Shown here: positions 45,277 to 54,293 of the stretch, in pieces
Layout of the letters: every line of letters starts with the position of its first letter
Numbering within the stretch: position 1 is the stretch's first letter
NCBI RefSeq assembly: GCF_000759675.1
Contig: NZ_BAWM01000083.1
Span: 108,300-172,299, forward strand
Origin: Neobacillus niacini
GTDB lineage: Bacteria; Bacillota; Bacilli; Bacillales; Cytobacillaceae
Direction of reading: 5' to 3'
Length of the DNA stretch: 64,000 bases
Program-made: the position numbers and the translations under genes
The notes under the pieces: generated by a model
Database searches by the model: none
Seen by the model: only the letters and a program-made list of their open reading frames with translations
Told to the model about the DNA's origin: nothing

Positions 45277-46263
45277 GTGAAATTAAATAATAATTTAAGA
45301 GAAAGATTAATTGAGAAAGCTGCTACATACTTTAGTGATGTTTATAATAAATGTCAGGAGAATGTTGGTGCTGGAAAGGTTTCAGAAAAGGAAATAATTA
45401 TAAAAATGCATGAGGAATTTGAGACTCTTAGTAATGCATGGAAGACAGAAACCAATAATAGAGTATTTATGACTTCATTTTTTACGCACTTACAACCACA
45501 AGTTGTTGAGGTCATTCAAGATTCTGCTGGACCAAAGGACGCAAAAAAAGGGTGTGAAATTGGAGATATATTAGTTATTCATGTTGAGATGGATCAAAGT
45601 GGATTTCCATCAAGTAACTCACTTTTATATCAAGTAAAAGTGACTGATACAAGTTATAAAGATTTCGAAATCCAAGAAAAACTATACACAGAATGGCCAT
45701 TATTTCGTTTTAAAAATCCGTATTCAGAGGAGACTTACAATGTAGTAGATGAGCCAGGGGCTCATGAGGGTGCAAGATTTCTAGAAATACATAATGAAAT
45801 AAAAGATGTCGATTATCCCTCAAAGAATAGATATAGGGTGAATTTACCCAACGGGTCAATAGAGGAATCTTCGTTTATAGAACAAATTGTTGATATTATA
45901 CAATTCAAAGAGGGCAGAAAGATTATTACAGACACAACAACTCCTGCTCTACCGATTGATCAAAGTTGGACAGAAACAGTTCACAAAGTCATTGATTATG
46001 CACATGCAAAAAAATATGCAGGGCGGTTAGAACGAAGTATTGGGGCAAAAGTTAGTCCTAAAGGAACGATGTTACTTTTAGAGAAATTTAGGTGTTGTCC
46101 TAAATACTCTATATTTTCTTTAAAAAATAGTGACAACAACTACCCTATAACTTTTCATAACAACCTTAATGAAAATGGTTTTAATAATGGTATGTTAGTA
46201 ATTCTAATATTTTCATCAAATAGCGAAATTGCATTTGTGGACCATTCAATGCAAAAATCATAA
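45277..46263 (+). CDS. Hypothetical protein, possible PD-(D/E)XK nuclease fold
   Basis: 328 residues from GTG 45277 with AAGGAGG 9 bases upstream. Residues about 75-130 show NRVFMTSFFTHLQPQ, then GCEIGDILVIH and SNSLLYQVKVTD: an Asp followed after about 25 residues by Q-x-K on a strand, the order of a PD-(D/E)XK catalytic core. No membrane segments. The C-terminal third is not recognised. Alone between the TIR operon and a recombinase fragment, so plausibly a defence gene. The nuclease idea is a weak inference. Confidence 0.5.
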   Translation: MKLNNNLRERLIEKAATYFSDVYNKCQENVGAGKVSEKEIIIKMHEEFETLSNAWKTETNNRVFMTSFFTHLQPQVVEVIQDSAGPKDAKKGCEIGDILVIHVEMDQSGFPSSNSLLYQVKVTDTSYKDFEIQEKLYTEWPLFRFKNPYSEETYNVVDEPGAHEGARFLEIHNEIKDVDYPSKNRYRVNLPNGSIEESSFIEQIVDIIQFKEGRKIITDTTTPALPIDQSWTETVHKVIDYAHAKKYAGRLERSIGAKVSPKGTMLLLEKFRCCPKYSIFSLKNSDNNYPITFHNNLNENGFNNGMLVILIFSSNSEIAFVDHSMQKS

Positions 46264-46432
46264 TGTAGATCGGGTAATAAGTGGCATACTTGGTGCCCAA
46301 ATGTTAAAAATTCGAAATCACAAGAGAATGCTAGAAGTCAAGAACCTTGATTTATTAATATTTGTGGGTACATATAGATACTAGAAACACAGGTGACAGC
46401 AAAATTTAAAACTGCTTGTATTATATATAAGT

Positions 46433-46510
46433 AAGGTGAACAAGGCTACATCATTAATAATAAAAATAAATGTCTACAATCAGCAGTCCAGACACGTAGA
46501 GGTAGTATCG
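46433..46510. repeat. Dispersed hairpin-like repeat, copy D (divergent)
   Basis: AAGGTGAACAAGGCTACATC, then TGTCTACAATCAGCAGTCC and AGACACGTAGAGGTAGTA. It matches copy A across these blocks with substitutions. It lies 50 bases beyond the 3' end of the serine recombinase fragment. Confidence 0.55.
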
Positions 46511-46561
46511 CAGATGATTTTAAAAAATTTAGCAGGTTCCCGATAAGGGGAAATCCTGCTT

Positions 46562-47250
46562 CTATTCAAATGTTGGGGCGGCAAATCGGTAATGAATAAC
46601 CGGTGTGCCGTCTTCTTTTACATCAATCCGATTTATAAGACGATGTAAGATTTCAGGTGTTAATTCATCAAAGTTAAGAAAATGAAGAAGCTCTTGTTTA
46701 AGCTTGTCGATATTATCGATCACTTGTTCACTTTCAAGCATCAATAACATTTCATTTTTCTTTCCGACTAGTTGGATCATTTCGGTGTTGTTATCCTCGA
46801 CCATATCTAAATATTCATCATGTTTGATATTTTCATCAGCTAGCATTTTGATGAAATTCTTCTTACGATTCTTCAACACAGCGATTTGCTTAATGAGTTT
46901 ATCAAGCTTCTGCTGCAAATCCTCCTTTGATTTCTTCGACTTTGCTTCAAGCTCTTTCAAGTATTGCTCTTTATCGATTTCTTGGACTAGTGTTCTAATA
47001 TCATACAAAATCGTTTCTTTGAGAAAATTCTCTTTGATAGTATGGGCGCTACAAGCCTTTTTACCATGACGAGCATAATTGCCACATACATAACCATTTT
47101 GGAGGTTGCTTCGAAACCACATTCCCTTACTACAGTCAGCACAGAAAAGGATGTTCGTAAATAAGTGAAGCTTCGGGGCTGTAATAAATTTCTTCCGTTG
47201 CTTCATCAGATTTTGTTGTACCGCTTCAAATATATCCCGTACCTGAATAG
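46562..47250 (-). pseudogene. Large serine recombinase, C-terminal fragment
   Basis: The frame (open to 47302) encodes VRDIFEAVQQNLMKQRKKF, a recombinase zinc ribbon (LFCADCSKGMWFRS, then CGNYARHGKKACSAH with four Cys), and a long coiled coil ending VIHYRFAAPTFE. These are the C-terminal domains of large serine integrases. The catalytic resolvase domain is missing; bases 47250-47302 do not match. Such enzymes move phages, ICEs and SCC-like islands, so the defence genes may have come in this way. Confidence 0.85.
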
Positions 47251-47437
47251 AAAATAATAATTTCAAAACGACTTGTCTACTTATAAAGATGCTCTCAATC
47301 ATTCAGTATATTTAAGTAAGAATATGGTATTATTTAGAGTAGATTAAATAATAAGAGAAAAATAAATAATCTGATTAGTAAAGGTCTAATGTTAAACAAT
47401 TATTTATCTGAAATGGTTAGTATGTGAGGTATGTAAA

Positions 47438-48163
47438 ATGAATCATTTAACACCGCAAGCGGAGGGTAACTTAGTAGAAAGACTAATACAATTGAAACTT
47501 AGTGAAAAACAATTTAATGAACTTGCTAGATGTATTGGTGAGTATCCACAGAATATATTCTCTAACCAATATACTAATGAACAAAAAGCGGAGGCAATTG
47601 TGAGCCGAGCGAATCAGAAAGGAAATTATCATTTAATTGATGAAGAATTAAAGAAAATGTTTATTCCCCCTACGGCTTCAATTAATACAACTGGTATTAA
47701 TACTTATTTAGCTATTGGCTTTGGTAAACTCTACCAAGATTTATTAAGTTCATTAGAAAAAGTTGAGGTAACTGATAATGGACAAAGTGAAGGGTTTCCT
47801 AATGGTAGTTTTGTTAAACATATGGAATTTAAGGCTAAGTTAAGATTTAAGGCTAAATTTAAACCGAGTACTAGGAAGTTGGGGATTGAACAAAAAAATG
47901 ATAACTCTGTATTGCAAAGAAAAGCAAAAAAATTAGGGTTTCAATCATATCGAGATATTGATATTAAAGTTAGTCAGCTTTACCAAGAGGTTCTAATTGA
48001 ATATCCAGTAGAAAAGTTCTCACCTGAAATGAGGCTTAATGAATTATTGAAGAAATTATACTTATTTCTACCCGAAGAACATAGAAAAAATATTAATACA
48101 ACTAACTATTTATATGGAATAGTCTTTGGAACAACAGCACAATGTTTAATATTTAATGAATAA
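47438..48163 (+). CDS. ABC-3C-like system protein 1, candidate effector-associated domain at N terminus
   Basis: 241 residues; the ATG has only a weak GAGGT upstream. Residues 1-70 (LTPQAEGNLVERLIQLKLSE, then QFNELARCIGEYP and EAIVSRANQKG) are all-helical and resemble the small effector-associated adaptor domains of bacterial conflict systems; the last gene of this operon starts with a similar domain. The rest (about 85-241), with TYLAIGFGKLYQDLLSSLEK, basic stretches and VSQLYQEVLIEYP, is not recognised and may be the C-terminal recognition part of an ABC-3C system. First gene of a four-gene operon: 11 bases to the next. Family by context. Confidence 0.55.
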   Translation: MNHLTPQAEGNLVERLIQLKLSEKQFNELARCIGEYPQNIFSNQYTNEQKAEAIVSRANQKGNYHLIDEELKKMFIPPTASINTTGINTYLAIGFGKLYQDLLSSLEKVEVTDNGQSEGFPNGSFVKHMEFKAKLRFKAKFKPSTRKLGIEQKNDNSVLQRKAKKLGFQSYRDIDIKVSQLYQEVLIEYPVEKFSPEMRLNELLKKLYLFLPEEHRKNINTTNYLYGIVFGTTAQCLIFNE

Positions 48164-48174
48164 CGGAGTGAACT

Positions 48175-48669
48175 ATGAAAAGAGATTTGGAATATGAGCA
48201 TAAATTATATGAAATAGAAGAAAGTAGGGAAATAAATGGATATATACTACTACTTCTGCTTAATGAGCTAGAGGAATGTAACATCGAACAACTGGCCGTT
48301 TCTTTTTATTTATATAGATTCACCAATGTTTTAGTTGGAATATTATATAGCGCGAAATTGGAACAAGAATTTTTAAATGATTTACCTGAACGAGAAATGT
48401 TTAATTTAGATACAATATTAATGCCATTCCTAACTGAAAAATACAACGAACGCTTTAAGAAAGGTGTGACACAGTTATTATCTCGTTCGTTAATTAATGT
48501 AAGTGAAAGTAAAATAACACTTAATCGAACTAAATTAGCTTATTCTACTAATGGATTAGAAAAAGGTGATTCAATACTTCAGTTAAAAGTTAAGTTAATT
48601 TCAAAAGTAATCAGAGAGTTTGAGATTAGTAAATTAAATAAAATAATTTCAAAAATAGTTGGTGAGTGA
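48175..48669 (+). CDS. ABC-3C-like middle component
   Basis: 164 residues, ATG after CGGAGTGAA. All-helical with a winged-helix-like start (YILLLLLNELEECNIEQLAV) and a segment QLLSRSLINVSESKITLNRT typical of middle-component proteins that sit between the ATPase and the other part in ABC three-component systems. No catalytic motif. It is 11 bases after gene 1 and its stop is one base from the ATPase start, so expression is coupled. The call rests mainly on size, helical pattern and place. Confidence 0.6.
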   Translation: MKRDLEYEHKLYEIEESREINGYILLLLLNELEECNIEQLAVSFYLYRFTNVLVGILYSAKLEQEFLNDLPEREMFNLDTILMPFLTEKYNERFKKGVTQLLSRSLINVSESKITLNRTKLAYSTNGLEKGDSILQLKVKLISKVIREFEISKLNKIISKIVGE

Positions 48670-48670
48670 A

Positions 48671-50548
48671 ATGGTTAAATTATTTATAAATTATGTCGGT
48701 ACATTACCAATTAAGGGTAAAGCTGATGTGGGTTTACGTAAAGGCTTAAATGTTGTTTTTGCTGAAAAAATATTAGATGGTGAAAATAGTGGACCAAGAA
48801 ATAGCTTAGGAAAGTCTACTTTTGTAAATTTAATAGACTATGGTCTAGGAAGTAACTCTTTCTTTCAAAAACGTCAAGTTAAAGCTCGTAAGGAACTATT
48901 AAATTATTATTTAATTATGGAAGTTTCAATTAATGAATGCGAATTTACTTTAAAGAGAAAATTAGTTGATTCTACTGAAAATTTAATATATAAAGGTTGG
49001 ATAAAAAATGATCTTTTAAAAAATAATAATATACAACCTATAGTTGGCCCATCGCTTGATGACTATAAAGAGTTTATCGAACTTGAACTTCTTCAAAAAA
49101 ATAATTACATTAATGACGAAAAACTTATAAGCTTGAGAAGTTACATACCCTTTATAATTAGAAATCAAGTTGATGGATTTTCAAATATACAAAGGCCAAT
49201 GGGAATTAGTGAAGGAGCACAATTTGCTAGATTCCGTTCTGAATTTTTTGCTGGGTTAAGTACATTAAGAAAAATAGAACTTGAGCAAGAGCTTCTAGAA
49301 GCTGAAGAAAAAAGAAAGCAAGCTGCTCAAGATTTTAATACGATAGCTAAATATTTAAAAAAGAAAGAATCAATAGCCAATTCTGAAAATGAATACATTG
49401 ATTATGAAAGTAAAATTCAACAAATCTCAAATGAAATTAGTTTATTGAAACAAAACTTATTGGAACGAAATAATGATGAAGCTTTACTACGTAACGAACT
49501 AAAAGAAATTGAACAAAGACTTTTTATATTAGAATCAGAGGTTAGTTTCAATGAATCTAGAATTCTAAATTACCAAGCTACTATTAATGATATTTATAAA
49601 GAATTGGATTCTTTTAATCTTTATACAAAAGCATCAGATTTTTTTAGAGAATACGATTTAGAAATATGTCCAACATGTTTAAGATCATTTGGAGATAATG
49701 CAATGCCAGAGGAAGGCTTTAAAGAAGATAGTGATAGTATTTCTCTTATACAAGAGATATTGAAGAACGAAATAAGTGATTTACAGAATGCTATAGAAAA
49801 TATGAGAGTACATATTGATGAATTAAACACAATTAAAAGTGAGCTGAATGATACTAAATCACGACTTATAGAAAAATTAAGTAATTTTACTGCGAGTATA
49901 ATTACAGAATTAAATGATAAAGAACATAGATTAGATAATCTAAAGCAAGAACAAGCTGAAATTCTATATCTAAATGGTATTCAAGAAGACCTTGAAGAAT
50001 ATAAAAGTGACCTTAATATCCAAGTTAAAAAGAAAAAAGAGATTAATCAAAAGATTGATACAGCTAATTTAGAAATTGAGGAAAATAAAGATAAATTAAT
50101 CCAAGTTTATGATAAAGTAGTTAGATATTTGTATAATAATACAAGACAAGGAATATTAAAATTTAGTCCTAAAGCGAATAATATTGAAGTTGAAATTGCA
50201 TATATTGATTCGGAAGATAATGTTGATAGTGGAGCAGCGGCCCAGAATGTTAAAGTTATAGCATTTGATTTAGCATTATTAGAGCTATCCATAAATAATT
50301 CAACTTATCACCCAAAATTATTAATTCACGATTCACCAAACGTGAATGATATAGATATTGATGTATATCATAATATATTCTCTTATATTATTGGATTAGA
50401 AGAAGCAGAATTAGAAAAGAAAGGAAAAGTAGATTTCCAGTATATTATTACTACAATTTCTAAACCAGAAGAAGTATTAAATGAACATATAATTTTACAG
50501 TTAGATACAGGTGATGAAGGAGGAAAATTATTTGGCTTTACTTTTTAA
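48671..50548 (+). CDS. SMC/Rad50-like ABC ATPase of ABC-3C type (DUF2326-like)
   Basis: 625 residues from ATG 48671 (a TTG/GTG start a few codons earlier would overlap the upstream gene). Walker A is GPRNSLGKST (Lys48). Two long coiled coils (about 200-310 and 360-480) flank a single CPTC zinc-hook motif (Cys333, Cys336), as in Rad50. The C-terminal lobe has a Walker-B-like KLLIHDSP (about 549-556), the hallmark of DUF2326 ATPases, where the usual DE is replaced. It probably senses DNA ends or phage DNA and switches the partner proteins. AT-rich. The next gene overlaps its end. Confidence 0.82.
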   Translation: MVKLFINYVGTLPIKGKADVGLRKGLNVVFAEKILDGENSGPRNSLGKSTFVNLIDYGLGSNSFFQKRQVKARKELLNYYLIMEVSINECEFTLKRKLVDSTENLIYKGWIKNDLLKNNNIQPIVGPSLDDYKEFIELELLQKNNYINDEKLISLRSYIPFIIRNQVDGFSNIQRPMGISEGAQFARFRSEFFAGLSTLRKIELEQELLEAEEKRKQAAQDFNTIAKYLKKKESIANSENEYIDYESKIQQISNEISLLKQNLLERNNDEALLRNELKEIEQRLFILESEVSFNESRILNYQATINDIYKELDSFNLYTKASDFFREYDLEICPTCLRSFGDNAMPEEGFKEDSDSISLIQEILKNEISDLQNAIENMRVHIDELNTIKSELNDTKSRLIEKLSNFTASIITELNDKEHRLDNLKQEQAEILYLNGIQEDLEEYKSDLNIQVKKKKEINQKIDTANLEIEENKDKLIQVYDKVVRYLYNNTRQGILKFSPKANNIEVEIAYIDSEDNVDSGAAAQNVKVIAFDLALLELSINNSTYHPKLLIHDSPNVNDIDIDVYHNIFSYIIGLEEAELEKKGKVDFQYIITTISKPEEVLNEHIILQLDTGDEGGKLFGFTF

Positions 50549-51365
50549 TTTATCATACGAAGATCAAGATAAGATGGTGAATTTCCTTACTGCTAAGTAT
50601 TCTGATACAGAAATTCTAAGTATATTAAGGAACTTGGGTATAAATAAAGATAGTATATATAACAAATATACCCCCAAAAAAATTAATTGTGAAAACCTTG
50701 TTGAAGCTATTATGCAACAAGATCTTTCGGAGAAACTTTTACTATTACTTCAATCACAGAAATTCTATAGACCTAGTTTTTTAGAAGAATTCGGTCATTT
50801 AGAATATTTAATTAGTGAAAATACTTTTCAAAATAATACTACCCAGATATATAATCTAATACCTAGTAATAATACGATGCCTATAAATGAATGGATAGAT
50901 TCTTGTAAAACAAAAGTGGTGTTAATTTTAGGAAAAGATTCTCCAACTGAATACTTGGAAAAATTACAAGAAATTGCAAACATAGTAGAAAGAAAAGGAT
51001 ATCAACCTATTTTAATAAAAAAGCAACCAGAAGTAGAGACAATAACGAACGAAGAAAAGATGTTAGCTTATGCTTCTTTGGCTCGATTTGTATTAATAGA
51101 AAAATCTGAAGCTGCTGGACAAATCGATGAAGCTAAAATCTGTGCTTTTAATCGACTACCTTCAATTTGGATTCAGAAAGAAGGAGTTGGAGATACTTGG
51201 ATGCAGGGTGATTACGAAGTTGATTTTAAAAATGTAAAAACTTTTAAATATGAAGATATTTCACTTGAGCAATGTTTAGACCAGGGAATTAATTGGGTTG
51301 AGGGGTATCTGAAAGAGAAAACAGCTCACCTTAACGCTTTGTATCCGTGGAGAAGCGAACAATAA
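50532..51365 (+). CDS. Candidate effector: adaptor domain fused to TIR-like/Rossmannoid domain
   Basis: 277 residues if begun at TTG 50532, which has AAGGAGG 7 bases upstream; GTG 50511 or ATG 50514 would include that site. Residues 1-85 (LSYEDQDKMVNFLTAKYSD, then ILRNLGINKDSIYNKY and LVEAIMQQDLSEKLLLLL) look like an effector-associated domain. Residues about 120-250 form an alpha/beta domain: KTKVVLILGKDSP, then ARFVLIEKSEAAGQIDEAKI and RLPSIWIQKEG, reminiscent of TIR-like or nucleoside deoxyribosyltransferase-like folds that attack NAD+ or nucleotides. It overlaps the ATPase gene by 17 bases. Likely the toxic or signalling part. Fold is inferred. Confidence 0.6.
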   Translation: MALLFNLSYEDQDKMVNFLTAKYSDTEILSILRNLGINKDSIYNKYTPKKINCENLVEAIMQQDLSEKLLLLLQSQKFYRPSFLEEFGHLEYLISENTFQNNTTQIYNLIPSNNTMPINEWIDSCKTKVVLILGKDSPTEYLEKLQEIANIVERKGYQPILIKKQPEVETITNEEKMLAYASLARFVLIEKSEAAGQIDEAKICAFNRLPSIWIQKEGVGDTWMQGDYEVDFKNVKTFKYEDISLEQCLDQGINWVEGYLKEKTAHLNALYPWRSEQ

Positions 51366-51420
51366 AATTAAAAGCAATTTCTATTGCGAATAATTTTTAA
51401 ACTTAACAAATTTTGTGATA

Positions 51421-51466
51421 AAGGCTTCCGTTAGTTTGTGTAAACTATTAGAAGCCTCTTTTATTT
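51421..51466 (+). terminator. Rho-independent terminator of the ABC-3C-like operon
   Basis: GGCTTC pairs with GAAGCC and inside it TAGTTT with AAACTA, followed by TCTTTTATTT. Confidence 0.75.
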
Positions 51467-51619
51467 AGATCAAATTTCGATAGATCTTTGTAATATTATT
51501 CTGCTGGATTCGAATCATAAACTTTTTTTAAAACTTAGAGAGTAGGAAAGTTTACAAATATCTTAATGGTATAAGCTATATTTTTAGCAGAAAAAGATTT
51601 ATATAAAGGGGAAAACAAT

Positions 51620-52630
51620 ATGACTGAGTGGAAAGATGGATTAACGAGGGTAGAACTTTATGACGCAATGATGGAGCTTTTTTATCGAGACTTGGAATCC
51701 TGGTTTAATGCAGGAACATTTTATTGTGATAGTTGTGTTGATGATTTTATCGAACAATGGCCAGGAATATATAACAGAGATTTAGATTTTCAAAGAAATT
51801 TCATTTCACTAGATATATTTTATAGTGGTGGGCGGATTCAAGACTACTTCACTAAAGAAGAATTTTTTGACTTATCAGGGTATATAAGATGTCCTAACTG
51901 TGGTGATTCTCTTTCAGGACATATGTGGCCATATGATTTGAATTTTGATGTTCCAGATAATTTTGATTCTAATGTCCATGAGATTGCAACCCTTGCAGAG
52001 AAAACGCCATTTCTCTTAATGCTTCATCCATTTGCTAAGGAAGTCTATACTGAAATTGAAGTGATTTCAAAAAGCATTGAGCCTTCGCTATTACCAAATC
52101 CTCTTTACAGAGCAAGAGTATACGAAAATGAACATGATTATACCAGTAAGGACTTCTTAGCCGCACCAAATAAATATATAGTAGAAGGCAGATACAACCA
52201 TGCCGGTAAACAGGTGCTGTATTTAGCTGAGGATGATCTAACATGTTATCTTGAGATGCGGAAACCCTCTATGGGCATAATGCTTGCGAAAATTGAAATC
52301 ATAAATCCATTAAAGGTTTTAGATTTAATGGCCGAAGATTTGGAGGACAACCATTTCGTACAGGCAATGCAACTTTCATCGCTAATGAGTTCACCCGTTG
52401 AAGGCGAGGGTTGGTATAAACCTCACTATGTATTTACCCGCTTTGTTGCAGATGCAGCATTATCAGCAGGCTTTGACGCGATTCGGTATCCAAGTGTGCG
52501 TTCAAATACAGGCAATAATATCGTAGTTCTAAATTATGAAAAACTAGAAGGACAGTTTCACGTAATTGATTTCAATTATGTTACAGAAGCTGATTTTTTA
52601 ACAAAGCAAAAAAAACAAAGAGGATTCTAA
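51620..52630 (+). CDS. RES domain protein with N-terminal zinc-ribbon domain
   Basis: 336 residues, ATG with AAAGGGG upstream. N-terminal part (1-110) has two Cys pairs, YCDSC and RCPNCG, of the HEPN/RES N-terminal zinc-binding type. The RES domain (about 150-330) shows NPLYRARVYENEH, EGRYNHAGKQVLYLAED with CYLEM, and FDAIRYPSVRSNTGNN, covering the Arg, Glu and Ser positions of the family. RES proteins degrade NAD+ by phosphorolysis and are toxin or abortive-infection effectors. No Xre-type antitoxin gene lies beside it, unlike classic res-xre pairs. Confidence 0.85.
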   Translation: MTEWKDGLTRVELYDAMMELFYRDLESWFNAGTFYCDSCVDDFIEQWPGIYNRDLDFQRNFISLDIFYSGGRIQDYFTKEEFFDLSGYIRCPNCGDSLSGHMWPYDLNFDVPDNFDSNVHEIATLAEKTPFLLMLHPFAKEVYTEIEVISKSIEPSLLPNPLYRARVYENEHDYTSKDFLAAPNKYIVEGRYNHAGKQVLYLAEDDLTCYLEMRKPSMGIMLAKIEIINPLKVLDLMAEDLEDNHFVQAMQLSSLMSSPVEGEGWYKPHYVFTRFVADAALSAGFDAIRYPSVRSNTGNNIVVLNYEKLEGQFHVIDFNYVTEADFLTKQKKQRGF

Positions 52631-52731
52631 CGGTAAACAACAACAAATATGCTAGTTCAATCAGATCGATTACCATAATTTTATAAGATTATGGTAGCAA
52701 TAATTCACAAGAAATTAGGAGAAACAGTAAT

Positions 52732-53343
52732 TTGCTTTGGAAGTTAAATAGAAAGAAGTATAAGGATGTTTATGTAACGCTAGAACAATTAAAAGTAAAA
52801 GCTAACTATGCTAATAAAATTAATATTTATGTTGATTACTTTGACAAGTCTTATAGCGGTACAGCATTATCAAAAAGTACTATACTCCTTTCAAGAAAAT
52901 TAGTTAAACTGTATGATGATGAACAAGAAACTCCTTTAAAAAGTATATTAGCTCTTAAGTTTGCTCATTTAATTAATGGTGATTCGATAAAACAGATGAA
53001 AAGTGATAGAAAGCATGATATACATACCGTAAGATTAATTAATATTATCAAAGAAATTAGAGCTGAAATTGTGGGTGCAAATCTTATTGGATTTCTTCCA
53101 AATGAAATAAATGAAGCACAAAATATTTTAATGGAAAAGAATGGTGGGACAAAAAATATTAAAGTTGCTTATGAGGCTAGATATCCTACTAGAATCCAAA
53201 TTAAATATTTTGCTAAGAGGTATTCTAATCTAACTAAAAATGTAATTTATTATTTTATTAGTAGTTACTTTAGACATATGGATATCAAAGATAAAACTAG
53301 ACAAGAAGAAATTAAGGTGAAAGTGGAGGCTAGGTTTCTCTAA
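52732..53343 (+). CDS. Hypothetical protein, degenerate zincin-like
   Basis: 203 residues from TTG 52732 with AGGAGA 9 bases upstream. The pattern STILLSRKLVKLY, ILALKFAHLINGDSI and IKEIRAEIVGANLIGF follows the layout of M48/ImmA-like zincins, in which a HELGH helix and a later E-x-x-AD helix bind zinc. Here the helix reads KFAHL, so the first His and the catalytic Glu are lost. It could be a catalytically dead sensor or antitoxin partner of the RES gene 100 bases upstream. Function unknown. Confidence 0.5.
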   Translation: MLWKLNRKKYKDVYVTLEQLKVKANYANKINIYVDYFDKSYSGTALSKSTILLSRKLVKLYDDEQETPLKSILALKFAHLINGDSIKQMKSDRKHDIHTVRLINIIKEIRAEIVGANLIGFLPNEINEAQNILMEKNGGTKNIKVAYEARYPTRIQIKYFAKRYSNLTKNVIYYFISSYFRHMDIKDKTRQEEIKVKVEARFL

Positions 53344-53737
53344 AAGATATTAGATAGTGAAACTACATCTTGTCTAATTATTTACAAATATTATAAAAGA
53401 GTTTTGTTTGTTACAGTATGCTTTTACTAGCACCCTATGTGCTACAATATAAACTCTTGATATGTAGAACTCATTTTAAAGTTGGATTTAAAAAGACATT
53501 GTAGGGAAAAGAGACTTAGTGACTAAATTACTTGATCGTGTAAAAAAGTATTCTCTTGACTTTTTTGAGAAATTAATCTTTGGTTATTAGTTGGCATGGG
53601 GATATGGAGGTTCGAATAGTGATGTTGAACAAGCTTAAAGATTAAAAATATTTAAGGTAAACACTGCTACATAATTGTCTGCGGTCACTAATCAAGCCAT
53701 GTGGAGTGCATAGTGCAGTTTGGTTTATAATTTAATT
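53344..53737. other. Intergenic region ending in repeat copy C
   Basis: About 390 AT-rich bases with no gene; holds the repeat at 53655 and joins the truncated phosphorylase fragment at about 53738. Confidence 0.5.
53655..53716. repeat. Dispersed hairpin-like repeat, copy C (truncated)
   Basis: AGGTAAACACTGCTACAT, then GTCTGCGGTCACTAATCAAG and CCATGTGGAGTG. Closely follows copy B up to GGAGTG, then departs, and the phosphorylase fragment begins about 20 bases later. Confidence 0.7.
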
Positions 53738-54280
53738 GTTACTTTACCAGTCTGTGTCATGAAGGCGCTGGGTGTAGAGAATCTCCTCATCACGAATGCA
53801 TGCGGTGCCATCAATACAAGTTTTAACCCAGGAGATTTAATGTTAATTACGGATCATATTAATTTAGTTGGTACCAATCCATTAATTGGACCAAATTATA
53901 ATGAGTTAGGAACTCGTTTCCCTGATGTTTCACAAGTATATAATCGTGAATTACGAACTATTGCCGTTACTGTAGCAAAAGAACAAAACATCACATTGCA
54001 AGAGGGAGTGTATGCTTGGTGGAGTGGTCCAGCTTACGAAACTCCAGCTGAGATCCGTATGATTCGAACATTAGGAGCGGATGCTGTTGGGGTGTCAACT
54101 GTCCCAGAGGCAATTGTAGCGGTTCACGGAGGAATGAAGGTACTCGGTATTTCTTGTTTAACCAATATGGCATGTGGGATTCTCGATCAACCATTAAGTC
54201 ATGATGAAGTCATTGAAGTGGCTGCTATGGTAAGAGAGAAATTTATCAAACTAGTTAAAGAAACCATTACAAGAATGTAA
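53738..54280 (+). pseudogene. Truncated copy of purine-nucleoside phosphorylase gene
   Basis: From about 53738 the DNA matches 36780-37318 of the intact gene with scattered changes, coding for the C-terminal two thirds of the enzyme (ALGVENLLITNACGAINTS to the identical end VKETITRM) in an unbroken frame. The phosphate-loop region and first 95 residues are missing, so it cannot be active. The shared terminator hairpin follows. It lies just after repeat copy C, as if a block containing repeat, transporter, regulator and phosphorylase had been copied and its middle deleted. Confidence 0.9.
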
Positions 54281-54293
54281 TCCATGATAGTTT

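Noticed and set aside
46704..47069. 121-codon plus-strand hydrophobic frame
   Set aside because: Antisense to the recombinase coiled coil; its Ser/Ile-rich text is what the opposite strand of Lys/Glu codons gives.
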